Assembly: GCF_001485435.1 (NCBI RefSeq)
Contig: NZ_BCMS01000005.1
Coordinates: forward strand, 24,001-88,000
Direction of reading: 5' to 3'
Origin: Deinococcus grandis
GTDB lineage: Bacteria; Deinococcota; Deinococci; Deinococcales; Deinococcaceae
Length of the DNA stretch: 64,000 nucleotides
The notes below the pieces were generated by a model. That model had not been told where the DNA came from and searched no databases. It worked only from the letters and a program-made list of their open reading frames with translations. Below, piece by piece: positions 18,447-26,654 of this stretch; position 1 is the first letter of the stretch, and every line of letters begins with the position of its first letter. Position numbers and translations under genes: made by a program.

Positions 18447-19270
18447 GCGCTCACCTTCCAGGGCAGCAGGCGGCGCTCCAGAAGGCGCACCGAGGCGTCG
18501 GCCGCCTTGCCGATCAGGGCGTAGATGACGATGGCCAGCACGATCACGTCCGTACGGAAGAACTCGCGGGCGTCCATGGCCAGGAAGCCGATGCCGCTGC
18601 TGGCCCCGAAGGACTCGCTGACGACCAGCGCCAGCCAGGAGATGCCCAGGGCGTAGCGCACGCCGACCAGCACGCCCGGAAGCGCGCCGGGCAGCGTGAC
18701 GCGGCGGAAGGTGTCGAGCGGGGTGAGGCCGTACACGCGGGCCATCTCGGTCAGGCGCGGGTCGATGCCCGTCACGCCGTGCAGGGTGTTCAGGTACACC
18801 GGGAAGAAGGTGGCCAGGGCGATCAGGAACACCTTGCCGCTCTCGCCGATGCCGAACCAGAGGATCACCAGCGGAATCAGCGCGAGGTTCGGAATGGTGC
18901 GGATCATCTGGAAGGTCGTGTCCAGCAGCAGGTTCGCGGCGCGGAAGGTGCCGGTCAGGATGCCGAACGTGAAGCCCAGCCCCCCGCCGATCAGGATGCC
19001 CAGCCCGGCGCGCTGGAGGCTGATCAGGAAGTGGCGGCCCAGTTCACCGCTGCGCGCCAGTTCCCAGGCGGCTGTGACGACGGCGCTGGGGGCCGGGAGG
19101 ACGCGCGGGTTGAGCAGATCGGTGCTGGCGGCCAGCTGCCAGCCCAGCACGATCAGGAGCGGCACCAGCCACCTCACCCATTCGCCCTGCCAGATCGGCC
19201 CGGCGCGGCGGCCCGGGCGGGGCGCGGCGGGGACTGCCGCCTGGGTCCTGGAGCGTGTGCCGACCGTCAC
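18443..19270 (-). CDS. ssuC: Sulfonate-type ABC transporter permease
   Basis: A 275-aa BPD_transp_1 permease with about six TM segments. The EAA loop is MARVYGLTPLDTFRRVTLPG and GVRYALGISWLALVVSES is typical of SsuC/TauC. Overlaps ssuA upstream (ATGA) and ssuB downstream by 4 bp, so the transport genes form one translational unit. The N-terminal 30 residues are basic and cytosolic. Confidence 0.87.
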   Translation of the reverse strand: MTVGTRSRTQAAVPAAPRPGRRAGPIWQGEWVRWLVPLLIVLGWQLAASTDLLNPRVLPAPSAVVTAAWELARSGELGRHFLISLQRAGLGILIGGGLGFTFGILTGTFRAANLLLDTTFQMIRTIPNLALIPLVILWFGIGESGKVFLIALATFFPVYLNTLHGVTGIDPRLTEMARVYGLTPLDTFRRVTLPGALPGVLVGVRYALGISWLALVVSESFGASSGIGFLAMDAREFFRTDVIVLAIVIYALIGKAADASVRLLERRLLPWKVSA

Positions 19271-20250
19271 TTGAGTCCCAGGGTGGGCAGCGCGGCGCGG
19301 AACGCCGGGAGGGTCACGTACGTCTGCGGGCCGAAGGGCACGTCGCGCGGCAGGACGCCCGCCTCACGGAACGCGACCGCGAGCGTCTGGAGGGGCTTGA
19401 GGTCGGACGCCCGGAAGGGCCGGATGTTGAACGGCACGCTCTTGGGGACGGTGACGGCCAGGACACTCCTGGGGATGCCGAGCTCGTCACTGAACTGGTT
19501 GATGACCGTCTGGCGGTTGACGTTCGCCCAGTTCGCGGCGCTTTCCAGTTCGGCCAGCAGGATCTGCAGGGCGCGTTTCTTCTCGGGGTTCTGCAGGACG
19601 CTGCCCGGCACGAGGTGGTAGTTGTCGCCGCGCCCGAGGCCCGTGTGGTCGCGCAGGACACGCCCGCCGCTGCCCTGCAGGGCGGTGGTGAGGAACGGGT
19701 CCCAGATGGCCCAGGCGTCGATGCTGCCGTTCTCGAAGGCCGGGCGCGCGTCGGGTGGGAGCAGGGGTACGACCGTCACGTCCCCCAGGGTCAGGCCCGC
19801 GCTGCGCAGCACGCCATACAGGAAGGCGTGCGCGCTGCTGCCGCGGGCCACGCCGATGCGTTTGCCTTTCAGGTCACCGACCTTCTGGATGCCGGAATTC
19901 TTCGGCACGATGACGGCCTCGGTGGTGTCGTTGTGGTTGACGGTCACGCCCACGTATTTCAGGTCGGCGCCGCCCGCCAGGGCGAACACGCCCGGGGCGT
20001 TGCCGACGCTGCCGAAGTCCACGGCGCCGGCGTTGGCGGCTTCCAGCAGGGGCGGCCCGGCGGTGAACAGCACCCAGCGGAAGTCGATGCCCTGCGCGGC
20101 GTACCTGTCGAGGGTGCCGCGCGCTTTGAGGATGTTCGGGAGGCCGCCTTTCTGGTAGCCGATGGTGAAGGTGACGGCCTGCGCGGTGGACAGCGCGCCG
20201 AGGGCGAGGGCGGTGAGGGTCAGGGCAGCGGAACGCGGTCGGGTGGTCAT
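19267..20250 (-). CDS. ssuA: Aliphatic sulfonate ABC substrate-binding protein
   Basis: About 327 aa from the ATG at 20250, which follows GGAG and begins a clear signal peptide (SAALTLTALALGALSTAQA). A frame starting at 20316 would put 22 non-signal residues before it. Family marks: FTIGYQKGGLPNILKARGTL, FGSVGNAPGVFALAGGADL, KGKRIGVARGSSAHAFLY, and AWAIWDPF. Binds alkanesulfonates or similar organosulfur compounds in the periplasm. Confidence 0.87.
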   Translation of the reverse strand: MTTRPRSAALTLTALALGALSTAQAVTFTIGYQKGGLPNILKARGTLDRYAAQGIDFRWVLFTAGPPLLEAANAGAVDFGSVGNAPGVFALAGGADLKYVGVTVNHNDTTEAVIVPKNSGIQKVGDLKGKRIGVARGSSAHAFLYGVLRSAGLTLGDVTVVPLLPPDARPAFENGSIDAWAIWDPFLTTALQGSGGRVLRDHTGLGRGDNYHLVPGSVLQNPEKKRALQILLAELESAANWANVNRQTVINQFSDELGIPRSVLAVTVPKSVPFNIRPFRASDLKPLQTLAVAFREAGVLPRDVPFGPQTYVTLPAFRAALPTLGLK

Positions 20251-20330
20251 GGGAGTCTCCAGAGGGATTGGGAATGGAGGGGGCGGGGATGAGGGCCCCC
20301 TCCCGCAGAGGGACAAGGGGAAGGAGGCGC

Positions 20331-21563
20331 TTAAATGCTGCGGAAGCGGCCGACGTCGCTGGGGGCCGCGTCGGCCAGGACCGGCTCGGCGCGCAGGGCC
20401 GGGGCGTGCGTGCTGGGCCCGTGGGCGCTGGGGGTGCTGGTGTGCGTCAGGGGCTGCCCGTCGCGCGGCGTGAAGACGGGACTGGTGCGCCCCAGTGCGG
20501 GGAACAGCAGTTCGGCCACGCGGTACGCTTCTTCCAGGTGGGGGTAGCCGCTGAGGATGAACGTCTCGACTCCGAGCGCCTGGTACTCGCGCAGCGCGGC
20601 GGCGACGTTCTCGGGACTGCCGACGAAGGCGGTGCCGGCTCCGCCGCGCACGAGGCCCACGCCCGCCCAGAGGTTCTTCCCGACCCGCAGGGAGTCGCGG
20701 GTGCCGCCGTTGAGTTCACTCTGGCGGCGCTGCCCCTCGGAGGCGCTCTGCAAGAAGGCCTGGTGGGCCTGCGCGATCTGCTCGTCGCTGATCCCGGCGA
20801 TCAGGTGCTCGGCAGCGGCCCAGGCTTCCTCCTCGGTGGGGCGCACGATAACGTGGGCGCGCAGCCCGAAGCGCACCTGGCGGCCGTGCCGGGCGGCCTC
20901 GGCGCGCACCTGCTCGAACTTCTCCCGCAGCTGCTCGGGCCGCTCGCCCCAGCTGAGGTACACGTCCACGTGTTCCCCGGCGACCTCCAGCGCGGGCTGG
21001 CTGCTGCCCCCGAAGTAGATGGGCGGGTAGGGGCGCTGCACGCTGGGCAGCAGGGCGCGGGCGTTTTCCAGCTGAACGTACTCGCCGCGCTGCGTGACCG
21101 TCTCACCGCGCAGCAGCGCGCGGAACGCGCCGAGCCACTCGCCGGTCAGGGCGTACCGCTGCGCCTGCGTGAGGTTCAGGCCCTCGAAGTCGAAGTTGCC
21201 GCTGCCGGACACGATATTCAGGTTCACGCGGCCGCCGCTGATCCGGTCGAGCGAGGCGGTCAGGCGCGCGGCCAGGACGGGGGAGAGCAGGCCGGGGCGC
21301 AGCGCGACCAGGAAGCGCAGCTGCCGGGTGAGGCTCGACAGGGCGCTGGCGACCACCAGGGTGTCCTCGTTGGTGCCGCCGGTGGGGAGCAGCGCGCCGT
21401 CGAACCCCAGCACGTCGGCGGCCTGCGCGACCTGCGAGAGGTAACTGAAGTGCGCCGGTCGGCTGGGCTGGCCCAGCTGGCGGCCGTCGCCGCCGGAGGG
21501 AATGAACCAGTACAGCGAGGGGGGGGTGGGGTGAGTGTGGTCCGTCAGGTCGGTGTGCGTCAT
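20331..21563 (-). CDS. ssuD: FMNH2-dependent alkanesulfonate monooxygenase
   Basis: A 410-aa LLM-class flavin-dependent oxidoreductase. SsuD marks: LYWFIPSGGDGR near the N-terminus, LRPGLLSPVLAARL, RVNLNIVSGSGN, RPYPPIYFGGSS, and AGVGLVRGGAGTAFVGS, then FILSGYPHLEEAYR. It releases sulfite from alkanesulfonates using reduced FMN. The last 45 residues (His/Pro/Ala-rich) extend beyond the usual ~380 aa. No flavin reductase gene is adjacent, so FMNH2 must come from elsewhere. Confidence 0.88.
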   Translation of the reverse strand: MTHTDLTDHTHPTPPSLYWFIPSGGDGRQLGQPSRPAHFSYLSQVAQAADVLGFDGALLPTGGTNEDTLVVASALSSLTRQLRFLVALRPGLLSPVLAARLTASLDRISGGRVNLNIVSGSGNFDFEGLNLTQAQRYALTGEWLGAFRALLRGETVTQRGEYVQLENARALLPSVQRPYPPIYFGGSSQPALEVAGEHVDVYLSWGERPEQLREKFEQVRAEAARHGRQVRFGLRAHVIVRPTEEEAWAAAEHLIAGISDEQIAQAHQAFLQSASEGQRRQSELNGGTRDSLRVGKNLWAGVGLVRGGAGTAFVGSPENVAAALREYQALGVETFILSGYPHLEEAYRVAELLFPALGRTSPVFTPRDGQPLTHTSTPSAHGPSTHAPALRAEPVLADAAPSDVGRFRSI

Positions 21564-21638
21564 GTGGGCTCCTGGGGGTAGCGGGGAGGACCTGACCCGG
21601 TCTCAGGGGGTCAGTCAGGGGCGGGGCACGGCTTCAGG

Positions 21639-21839
21639 TCAGGCGGCGCTGGCGCGCAGGGCCGGGTGGGCGGCGCGCTGCACCTGCGTGCGCCCGGTGA
21701 GGTACAGGGCACTCAGGTGCGCGCGGCCGTACACGCGCTCGAAGATCAGGACGTTCCATTCGAGTGTGCCGTGCGGTGAGGTGACGAGCAGCGTGTCGAG
21801 CGTGCCGGGTTTCCAGCGGACATGCAGGGTTTCCGTCAT
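21639..21839 (-). CDS. Small protein, first gene of the ssu-like operon
   Basis: 66 aa, start ATG at 21839 with GGAG upstream. The sequence begins MTETLHVRWKPGTLDTLLVT and has alternating hydrophobic residues suggesting a small beta fold. It lies between the SAM-I leader and ssuD and is co-directional. I recognise no family; a small conserved accessory protein of the organosulfur pathway is plausible but unproven. Confidence 0.55.
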   Translation of the reverse strand: MTETLHVRWKPGTLDTLLVTSPHGTLEWNVLIFERVYGRAHLSALYLTGRTQVQRAAHPALRASAA

Positions 21840-22020
21840 GGCAGGGGCTCCAGGAAAGGGCGCGCAGGACCGGTCGGCGCGGCGCCAGGGGGCCGCGGGA
21901 GCCGGTCGGCGCTGGGCAGGTGGAGGGGAAGACCGGGCCGCCGGGTGGACGGCCGTCTCAGCTGGGGCGACATCGCGTCATGGGTTGTCCTTTGTCGGGG
22001 GCGCGCGGGGGCGCTCGCCG

Positions 22021-22188
22021 CTATCGTTCCCGGTTCGGGCAGGCGTGAAGCACCGTGGGAGGATTCAGGTCAACAACAGCGGGGGCGGCCCTGGAGGGCG
22101 CGGCCGGCGGGTGGTGTGTTGAGCTGCTTCATGTGACTCCTGGTTGCTGCGGCGTCGCCGGGCCTGTTCCCTCGGCCGCTCTGGATAG
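22021..22188 (-). ncRNA. SAM-I (S-box) riboswitch upstream of the ssu-like operon
   Basis: Minus strand: CTATC at 22188-22184 pairs with GATAG at 22025-22021 (P1). Between them CTATCCAGAG, CGGCCGAGGGAAC, AGGCCCGGCGACGCC and GCAGCAACC follow in S-box order, and CGGTGCTTCACGCC marks the P4 side. This is a closer consensus match than the metN copy. It would link sulfonate use to SAM level. About 180 bp of GC-rich leader separates it from the first gene. Confidence 0.85.
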
Positions 22189-22211
22189 TGACCCTGTGCA
22201 GGGTTGGACGT

Positions 22212-22240
22212 ACCCTAAAGCAGATTACAAATCTTGTCAA
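22212..22240 (-). promoter_or_regulatory. ssu-like operon promoter
   Basis: Minus strand: TTGACA (22240-22235), 17-bp AT-rich spacer, TAGGGT (22217-22212), 24 bp before the aptamer. The layout is the same as at metNIQ. Confidence 0.75.
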
Positions 22241-22365
22241 CTTTAGGGGGTTCGGGAAAAGGCGAGCTCCGCTGGGCTGGCCCCACAGTCTGCGCAGATT
22301 CGGGCAGAGACCCGTCACCGTTCGAGGTTCGGGGAGCAGACCAAAAGGACGTACCACACACGGGC

Positions 22366-23346
22366 TCAGAAGTCCTCGACTTCGTTCTGGACGTCGTTGT
22401 CCTCCATGGCCACGTACCTGCGGGTGGTGTCCACCGAGGAATGCCCGAGGAACAGGCCGACGCGCGTGAAGTCCTTCGTGGCGCGGTACAGGCGCGTGCC
22501 GGAGTGCTTGCGGGCCGCGTGGAAGCCGCGCCAGGCGGAGCGGTGACCGGCGGCGGCGAAGACCTTGCGCATGCGGTACTGGACGTGGTGGTACTGCCAG
22601 TCGAACAGGTGCCCCTCTGGTGTGACCGGGGCGAGGCCGTGCAGGGCTGCGCGCACCCGTCGGCCCAGGGGAACGCGGCGGGTCTTGCCGCCCTTGCCGT
22701 GCACGGTGAGCTGGGCGCCCTGGATGTCGCCGGCGCGGACGGTGAGGGCTTCGGTGACGCGCAGGCCCGCGTGGGCGCACAGGATCAGGAGTGCGGCGAG
22801 TCGCGGGTCGCAGTGCTCGAGGACGTCCTCGACTTCGCGCATGTAGGGCGGGTTCTTGACGATGCCGGGCGTGGGGTCCGGGGGGACGTGGGCGTCCTCG
22901 AACGGTTGCGCGTCGGTGGCACCGGCCCAGCGCAGGGCGCGGTAGAGGGCGCGGGCCCCGGCGACGTACTGGGCGACGGTGGCGGCCGACAGCGTCCCGG
23001 ATTTGCCGCGGCCCCGCGTGGGGCGCGTCTGGAGCTGGGCGACGTAGCGCCCGCCGTCACGCCGACCGGGGCGCAGGAGTTGCACGCCGCTGGCCTGGGC
23101 CCAGGGGACGAAGTCGCGCACGGCGAGGGCGTAGGCGGCGAGGGTCTTGGCGCTGGTGCGGGCGCCCTTGCGGCTGCCGGTGGTCATGTACGCCTGGGTG
23201 ACCTGCACGAGCGTCTCGGTGTCGTAGGTGCTGGCCGCCTCGACCGCCCGGACCCGCAGGGCCTGATCGGTGAGGTTGGCCAGGGCGAGGGTGTCGCTGC
23301 GCCGGACGAGGGTCATGCTGGGCGTCAGTTTAGCACTAAATGACAT
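22366..23346 (-). CDS. Tyrosine recombinase / integrase
   Basis: A 326-aa phage-integrase family protein. N-terminal SAM-like core-binding region with [20 protein letters not shown]; catalytic residues in order: Arg in [12 protein letters not shown], Lys in [14 protein letters not shown]-x-x-R in [13 protein letters not shown], His in [15 protein letters not shown], and the Tyr nucleophile in the same stretch. The HxxR reads HAARK, with Arg one position later than common. The start may be the ATG at 23316. An inverted repeat TTTAGCACTAAA lies at its 5' end. Related in build to the recombinase at 50315. Confidence 0.82.
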   Translation of the reverse strand: MSFSAKLTPSMTLVRRSDTLALANLTDQALRVRAVEAASTYDTETLVQVTQAYMTTGSRKGARTSAKTLAAYALAVRDFVPWAQASGVQLLRPGRRDGGRYVAQLQTRPTRGRGKSGTLSAATVAQYVAGARALYRALRWAGATDAQPFEDAHVPPDPTPGIVKNPPYMREVEDVLEHCDPRLAALLILCAHAGLRVTEALTVRAGDIQGAQLTVHGKGGKTRRVPLGRRVRAALHGLAPVTPEGHLFDWQYHHVQYRMRKVFAAAGHRSAWRGFHAARKHSGTRLYRATKDFTRVGLFLGHSSVDTTRRYVAMEDNDVQNEVEDF

Positions 23347-23364
23347 TAGTGTGAAACAGACGAG

Positions 23365-23435
23365 CTGGATTTCAGCTTCTCAAGCCGCAACACCCTTGAA
23401 CCTACCTGCTCCGACCTCTACTGCTCAACAGGTCT
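23365..23435. mobile_element. Solo end of the IS5-family element
   Basis: 71 bp nearly identical to the 5' end of the IS at 10508-11632 (11562-11632), with one change in the terminal repeat (CTGCTCAACAGGTCT instead of CTGCGCAACAGGTCT). The rest of that IS copy is gone. It lies between the integrase and the histidine kinase. Confidence 0.7.
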
Positions 23436-23568
23436 GAGGATTCCCTCCGCTCCTGGCCACGCAGCTGCGCACGCCCCGGTCCTGGCCCGCTGAGCCCCGC
23501 AGACCGCGTGACGACTTGACCAAACCGCGCCTCACCCAGCCAGAGGCGAGTCGCGGTCTACTGCGCTC

Positions 23569-24747
23569 ATGACCCACGCGACGCTCAGTCTCCTGCCCGT
23601 GCAGGCCGTTCAGGCGGCGCTGGACGCGATCGGCGACACCATCGCCATCCTCGGGCCGGACGGACAGATCGTCGCCGTCAACGACGCCTGGACGCGTTTC
23701 ATGCAGGGCAACGGCGGCGAGGAGAGCACCTGCGGCGTCGGCGCGAACTACCTGGGCGCCTGTGACCGCGCCGACGGACCCTCCTCGGACGAGGGCCCAC
23801 TCGTCGCCCAGGGCCTGCGCGACGTCCTCGGTGGCCGCGCCGAGGGCTACTCGCTGGAGTATCCCTGTCACAGTCCCACCCGGCAGCGCTGGTACCGCGT
23901 GGAGGTCCGCCCCTTCGACGCGCAGGGCGTCCGCTACGCCACGGTCGTGCATACCGACGTCACCGCGCAGCGCCTCACCGAGATCCGCGCCGGGGATCTC
24001 GACCAGGAAGTCGCGCTGGGCGTGCGTGAGAAGACCGCCGGGCTGAGAGCGGAGAACAGGGAACTCGACGCGTTCATCGGCGCGGTGTCACACGACCTGC
24101 GCGCGCCGATCCGGCACCTGCGCGGGTACCTGCAGCTGCTGCGCCGCCGCGCCGAGCCGCGCCTCGTGGACGACGACCGCCGCATCCTGGACATCCTCGA
24201 GGGCGCCTCGGGTCGCCTCGCACAGATGATCGACGAGCTGCTCGGTCTGGCCCGCACGTCACAGGTGGCCCTGCGCGTCCAGCCGGTGGACCTGCACGCG
24301 GTGGTGGAGCGTGCCTGGGTGAATCTGGACCCGGACACGCAGGGCCGCCGGATCGACTGGGTGACGGGGAACCTGCCGACCGTGCCGGGTGACCCGGACC
24401 TGCTGCGCCTGGCGTTCGAGAACCTGCTGTCGAACGCCATCAAGTACACCTCGGGCCGGGAGCAGGCGCGGATCGAGGTCGGCGCGAAACGCGACGGGCG
24501 CGACTGGGTGGTGTTCGTTCAGGACGACGGGGCGGGCTTCGACGCCCGGTACGCGCACCGGCTGTTCGGGGCGTTCCAGCGGCTGCATGACGACCGGGAC
24601 TTCCAGGGCGTCGGGATGGGTCTGGTGAACGTCAAGCGGATCGTGGAGCGGCATGGGGGGAGCGTCTGGGCGACCGGGCATCCGGGGGACGGGGCGACGT
24701 TCTCCCTTCGTCTCCCTGCGGGGACCGGACCTGCCGGAATCGACTGA
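23569..24747 (+). CDS. PAS sensor histidine kinase
   Basis: A 392-aa soluble kinase. PAS domain about 15-135 (IGDTIAILGPDGQIVAVNDA, RWYRVEVRPF), short coil, HisKA with AVSHDLRAPIRHLRGYLQLL (about 173-192), HATPase with NLLSNAIKYT, DDGAGFDARY and GMGLVNVKRIV. The C-terminal kinase module closely resembles that of the kinase at 6548. Two single-domain response regulators lie within 2 kb, one on each strand, and may be partners. Confidence 0.87.
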   Translation: MTHATLSLLPVQAVQAALDAIGDTIAILGPDGQIVAVNDAWTRFMQGNGGEESTCGVGANYLGACDRADGPSSDEGPLVAQGLRDVLGGRAEGYSLEYPCHSPTRQRWYRVEVRPFDAQGVRYATVVHTDVTAQRLTEIRAGDLDQEVALGVREKTAGLRAENRELDAFIGAVSHDLRAPIRHLRGYLQLLRRRAEPRLVDDDRRILDILEGASGRLAQMIDELLGLARTSQVALRVQPVDLHAVVERAWVNLDPDTQGRRIDWVTGNLPTVPGDPDLLRLAFENLLSNAIKYTSGREQARIEVGAKRDGRDWVVFVQDDGAGFDARYAHRLFGAFQRLHDDRDFQGVGMGLVNVKRIVERHGGSVWATGHPGDGATFSLRLPAGTGPAGID

Positions 24748-24803
24748 TGCGTCCCCGTGGACGCCGCGTTCGGCGCTTGGGTCTCGGCAGAGGCGGTCTA
24801 CCT

Positions 24804-24905
24804 GTGACGGCGCTCGTGGAGGCCCACATTGAACTGGACGAAGCGGTGGCCTCTGCATTCGGCTGGAACTGGCCGTTGAGCGAGGACGACCTCCTCGCGC
24901 GGTGA
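24804..24905 (+). pseudogene. C-terminal remnant of a DNA methyltransferase-like gene
   Basis: 33 codons from a GTG ending in TGA. The pattern LDEAVASAFGWNWPLSEDDL and LLAR resembles the C-terminal LD.AV..AYGW....D.EIL..LL motif of large type II restriction-modification (MmeI/YeeA-like) methyltransferases. No other part of such a gene is nearby. Low confidence because of the short length. Confidence 0.3.
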
Positions 24906-24949
24906 CTGACGCTGAAGCTGACGCGGCCTGCCTACCCGTCCGCGTTCGT

Positions 24950-25390
24950 TCAGGGGTTCAGGCCGTCGAAGATGCCGTGCCAGTACGTGACGAGCGTATC
25001 CACCTGCACCTCGAATGCCGTGAAGACGCCAGGTTTGGTCAGGTAGCTCGTCGCGCCTGCCCGGTACGCCGCGTCGATATCCTGCGGGTCGTCCGACGTC
25101 GCCAGGACCACCACCCGCAGGTGCCGCAGCGGCTCGGACGCCTGGATGGCCTGCAGGATCGCCAGTCCCGACACGGTCGGCATGAACAGGTCGAGCAGGA
25201 TCACGTCCGGGAGGGTGCCGGCCCGCGCGGCCGCGTGCAGCCAGGGGATGGCGGCAGCGGGATCGTCGAGGGTGCGCAGCTGGGCGCGGTCGGCCTGGGG
25301 TTCGAAGGCCATGCTGGCGAGCAGGCAGGCCGCGGGCTCGTCGTCGATCAGCAGCACCTGAAGGTGCCGCGCGGGAGCAGGTGTGACCAT
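24950..25390 (-). CDS. Single-domain response regulator
   Basis: A 146-aa CheY-like receiver of the Rcp1 subtype. Acidic pair in VLLIDDEPAA, phosphoacceptor Asp in VILLDLFMPTVSGL, Thr in VVLATSDDPQD, Lys in SYLTKPGVF. No output domain, so it acts by protein contact or phosphotransfer. It is convergent with the PAS kinase gene, about 200 bp apart. Confidence 0.85.
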   Translation of the reverse strand: MVTPAPARHLQVLLIDDEPAACLLASMAFEPQADRAQLRTLDDPAAAIPWLHAAARAGTLPDVILLDLFMPTVSGLAILQAIQASEPLRHLRVVVLATSDDPQDIDAAYRAGATSYLTKPGVFTAFEVQVDTLVTYWHGIFDGLNP

Positions 25391-25548
25391 GTCACCCAGC
25401 GTGACACGCCGGTGGTCAGAACCAAAACTGACTGGACATAGGGGGGGCGACTGTCCATTCTTCGCGTGTGATGGACCACCCGTCCTGTGCAGGCCCCGTC
25501 TTCACGCAACTGGCACTCAGCCGCTCCGGGCGTCCCCTACCCTCAGGT

Positions 25549-25842
25549 GTGCATGCTCTGAACGTCCTGACGCTGAACTCCATCGAGGTCTACCAGCGGT
25601 GGCTGTCCCCACTGAAAGGCTTCCGTTGCGCTCACGCGGCCTTCTTCGGCGGTGAGTCGTGTTCGGCCGCGGTGCGGCGCGTGGTCAGCGAGCAGGGGCT
25701 GGTGGGGGGGCGCGCGGACATCGCGGCGCGGTTTGAGTCGTGCCGACAGGCGTACGGGCACCTGCGTGGCGCGCAGGTGACGGGCGGTGTTCAGGGCGTG
25801 TGCTGCTGCGGCCCTGTGCCCATTCCTTTCCGGTGTGGCTAG
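25549..25842 (+). CDS. yidD: YidD-family membrane insertion factor (variant)
   Basis: About 97 aa from a GTG that follows a TACCCT -10 box by 6-7 nt (leaderless). The core YQRWLSPLKGFRCAHAAFFG with SCSAAVRRVVSEQGLV fits the YidD pattern (YQ..iSP.KG..C, then SCS), in the variant with GGESCS in place of PTCSEY. The C-terminal CCCGPVPIPF tail is also seen in this subgroup. YidD helps Sec/YidC insertion at the membrane. A start at 25468 would add 27 unconserved residues. Confidence 0.65.
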   Translation: MHALNVLTLNSIEVYQRWLSPLKGFRCAHAAFFGGESCSAAVRRVVSEQGLVGGRADIAARFESCRQAYGHLRGAQVTGGVQGVCCCGPVPIPFRCG

Positions 25843-25937
25843 TGGCCGACGCGTGGAGGAGGCGGGCCGCGCCGCGTCCCGGGCGTCTTCACCTTCCCGG
25901 ATCAGGTTCCGCCGCCTGATTTTTGCCATGCTGAGGT

Positions 25938-26363
25938 ATGAGTCGGCCTCTTCACGTTCTCCTGGCGGATGACAGCCTCCCGGACCGCCTGCTGGCCGAG
26001 GTGGCGTTCGACGCGCAGGACGTCCCGGTCCACGTGACCTACTGCGAGGACGGACAGCAGGTGCTCGACACGCTGCTGCGTGACGACACAGAACGCCCCG
26101 ACGTCATCGTCCTGGATCTCAACATGCCCCGCATGGACGGTCACGAGACCCTGCGGCACATTCGCGCCCATCCGGACCTGCGGCACTACCCGGTGGCGAT
26201 CCTCACGTCGTCTGCCAGCGAGTCGGACATCGCGCAGGCGTACGCGCATCTCGCGTCGCTCTACATGACCAAGGAGATTGACCTCGGCCGGTTCACCGAG
26301 CAGATCGGCGCGTTCGTCGGGTTTTATGGCCAGTGCCTTTTCGATGCGGCCGCCAGAACCTGA
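25938..26363 (+). CDS. Single-domain response regulator
   Basis: A 141-aa Rcp1-like receiver: VLLADDSLPDRLL (acidic pair), VIVLDLNMPRMDGHETL (phosphoacceptor), VAILTSSASESD (Thr/Ser), LYMTKEIDLGRF (Lys). The DDS.PDR.L element is typical of response regulators that pair with phytochrome-like kinases, and two such kinases occur in the window. It lies 120 bp upstream of the SRAP-like remnant. Confidence 0.86.
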   Translation: MSRPLHVLLADDSLPDRLLAEVAFDAQDVPVHVTYCEDGQQVLDTLLRDDTERPDVIVLDLNMPRMDGHETLRHIRAHPDLRHYPVAILTSSASESDIAQAYAHLASLYMTKEIDLGRFTEQIGAFVGFYGQCLFDAAART

Positions 26364-26483
26364 CGGTGCGGTGCAGGGTGGCGCAGGGGCGATCCCATGC
26401 ACGTTGGCCCTGGCTGCCAAGACTCGCTCCGCCGGTCACAGCTCATACAGTCGCAGTGTGGCCTGGCCGGTCAGGATGGTGGC

Positions 26484-26616
26484 ATGCCGGTGCTCGTCCA
26501 GCAGTTCAGTCCAGCGACCTGGGCGGCCCTCACGCGGGTATTTCCTGGCCTGCTCGTCGACAGCTGGCCGGGTGAGGTGCGGCCCGGGGACACGCTGCGA
26601 TTCCTGCGCCGGGATC
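26484..26616 (+). pseudogene. SRAP-like gene, 5' part, cut by Tn3 transposon
   Basis: Codes MPVLVQQFSPATWAALTRVF ... RPGDTLRFLRRD up to the transposon. Joining at the GGATC duplication continues in frame as QGALGWSLAAGQWGLVTPG at 39232, matching the SRAP (YedK/HMCES) order of a PT..VPV-like segment followed by WGLV.P. The catalytic Cys2 of the family is not present (Pro at position 2), so it was a divergent member even before insertion. Confidence 0.5.
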
Positions 26617-26654
26617 GGGGTCACCTGAGAGTAAGAACAGGAACCTGCGCTAAG
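26617..26654 (+). repeat. Tn3 transposon left inverted repeat
   Basis: 38 bp, GGGGTCACCTGAGAGTAAGA followed by ACAGGAACCTGCGCTAAG. It contains the tnpA stop codon. GGATC target duplication at 26612-26616. Confidence 0.9.
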
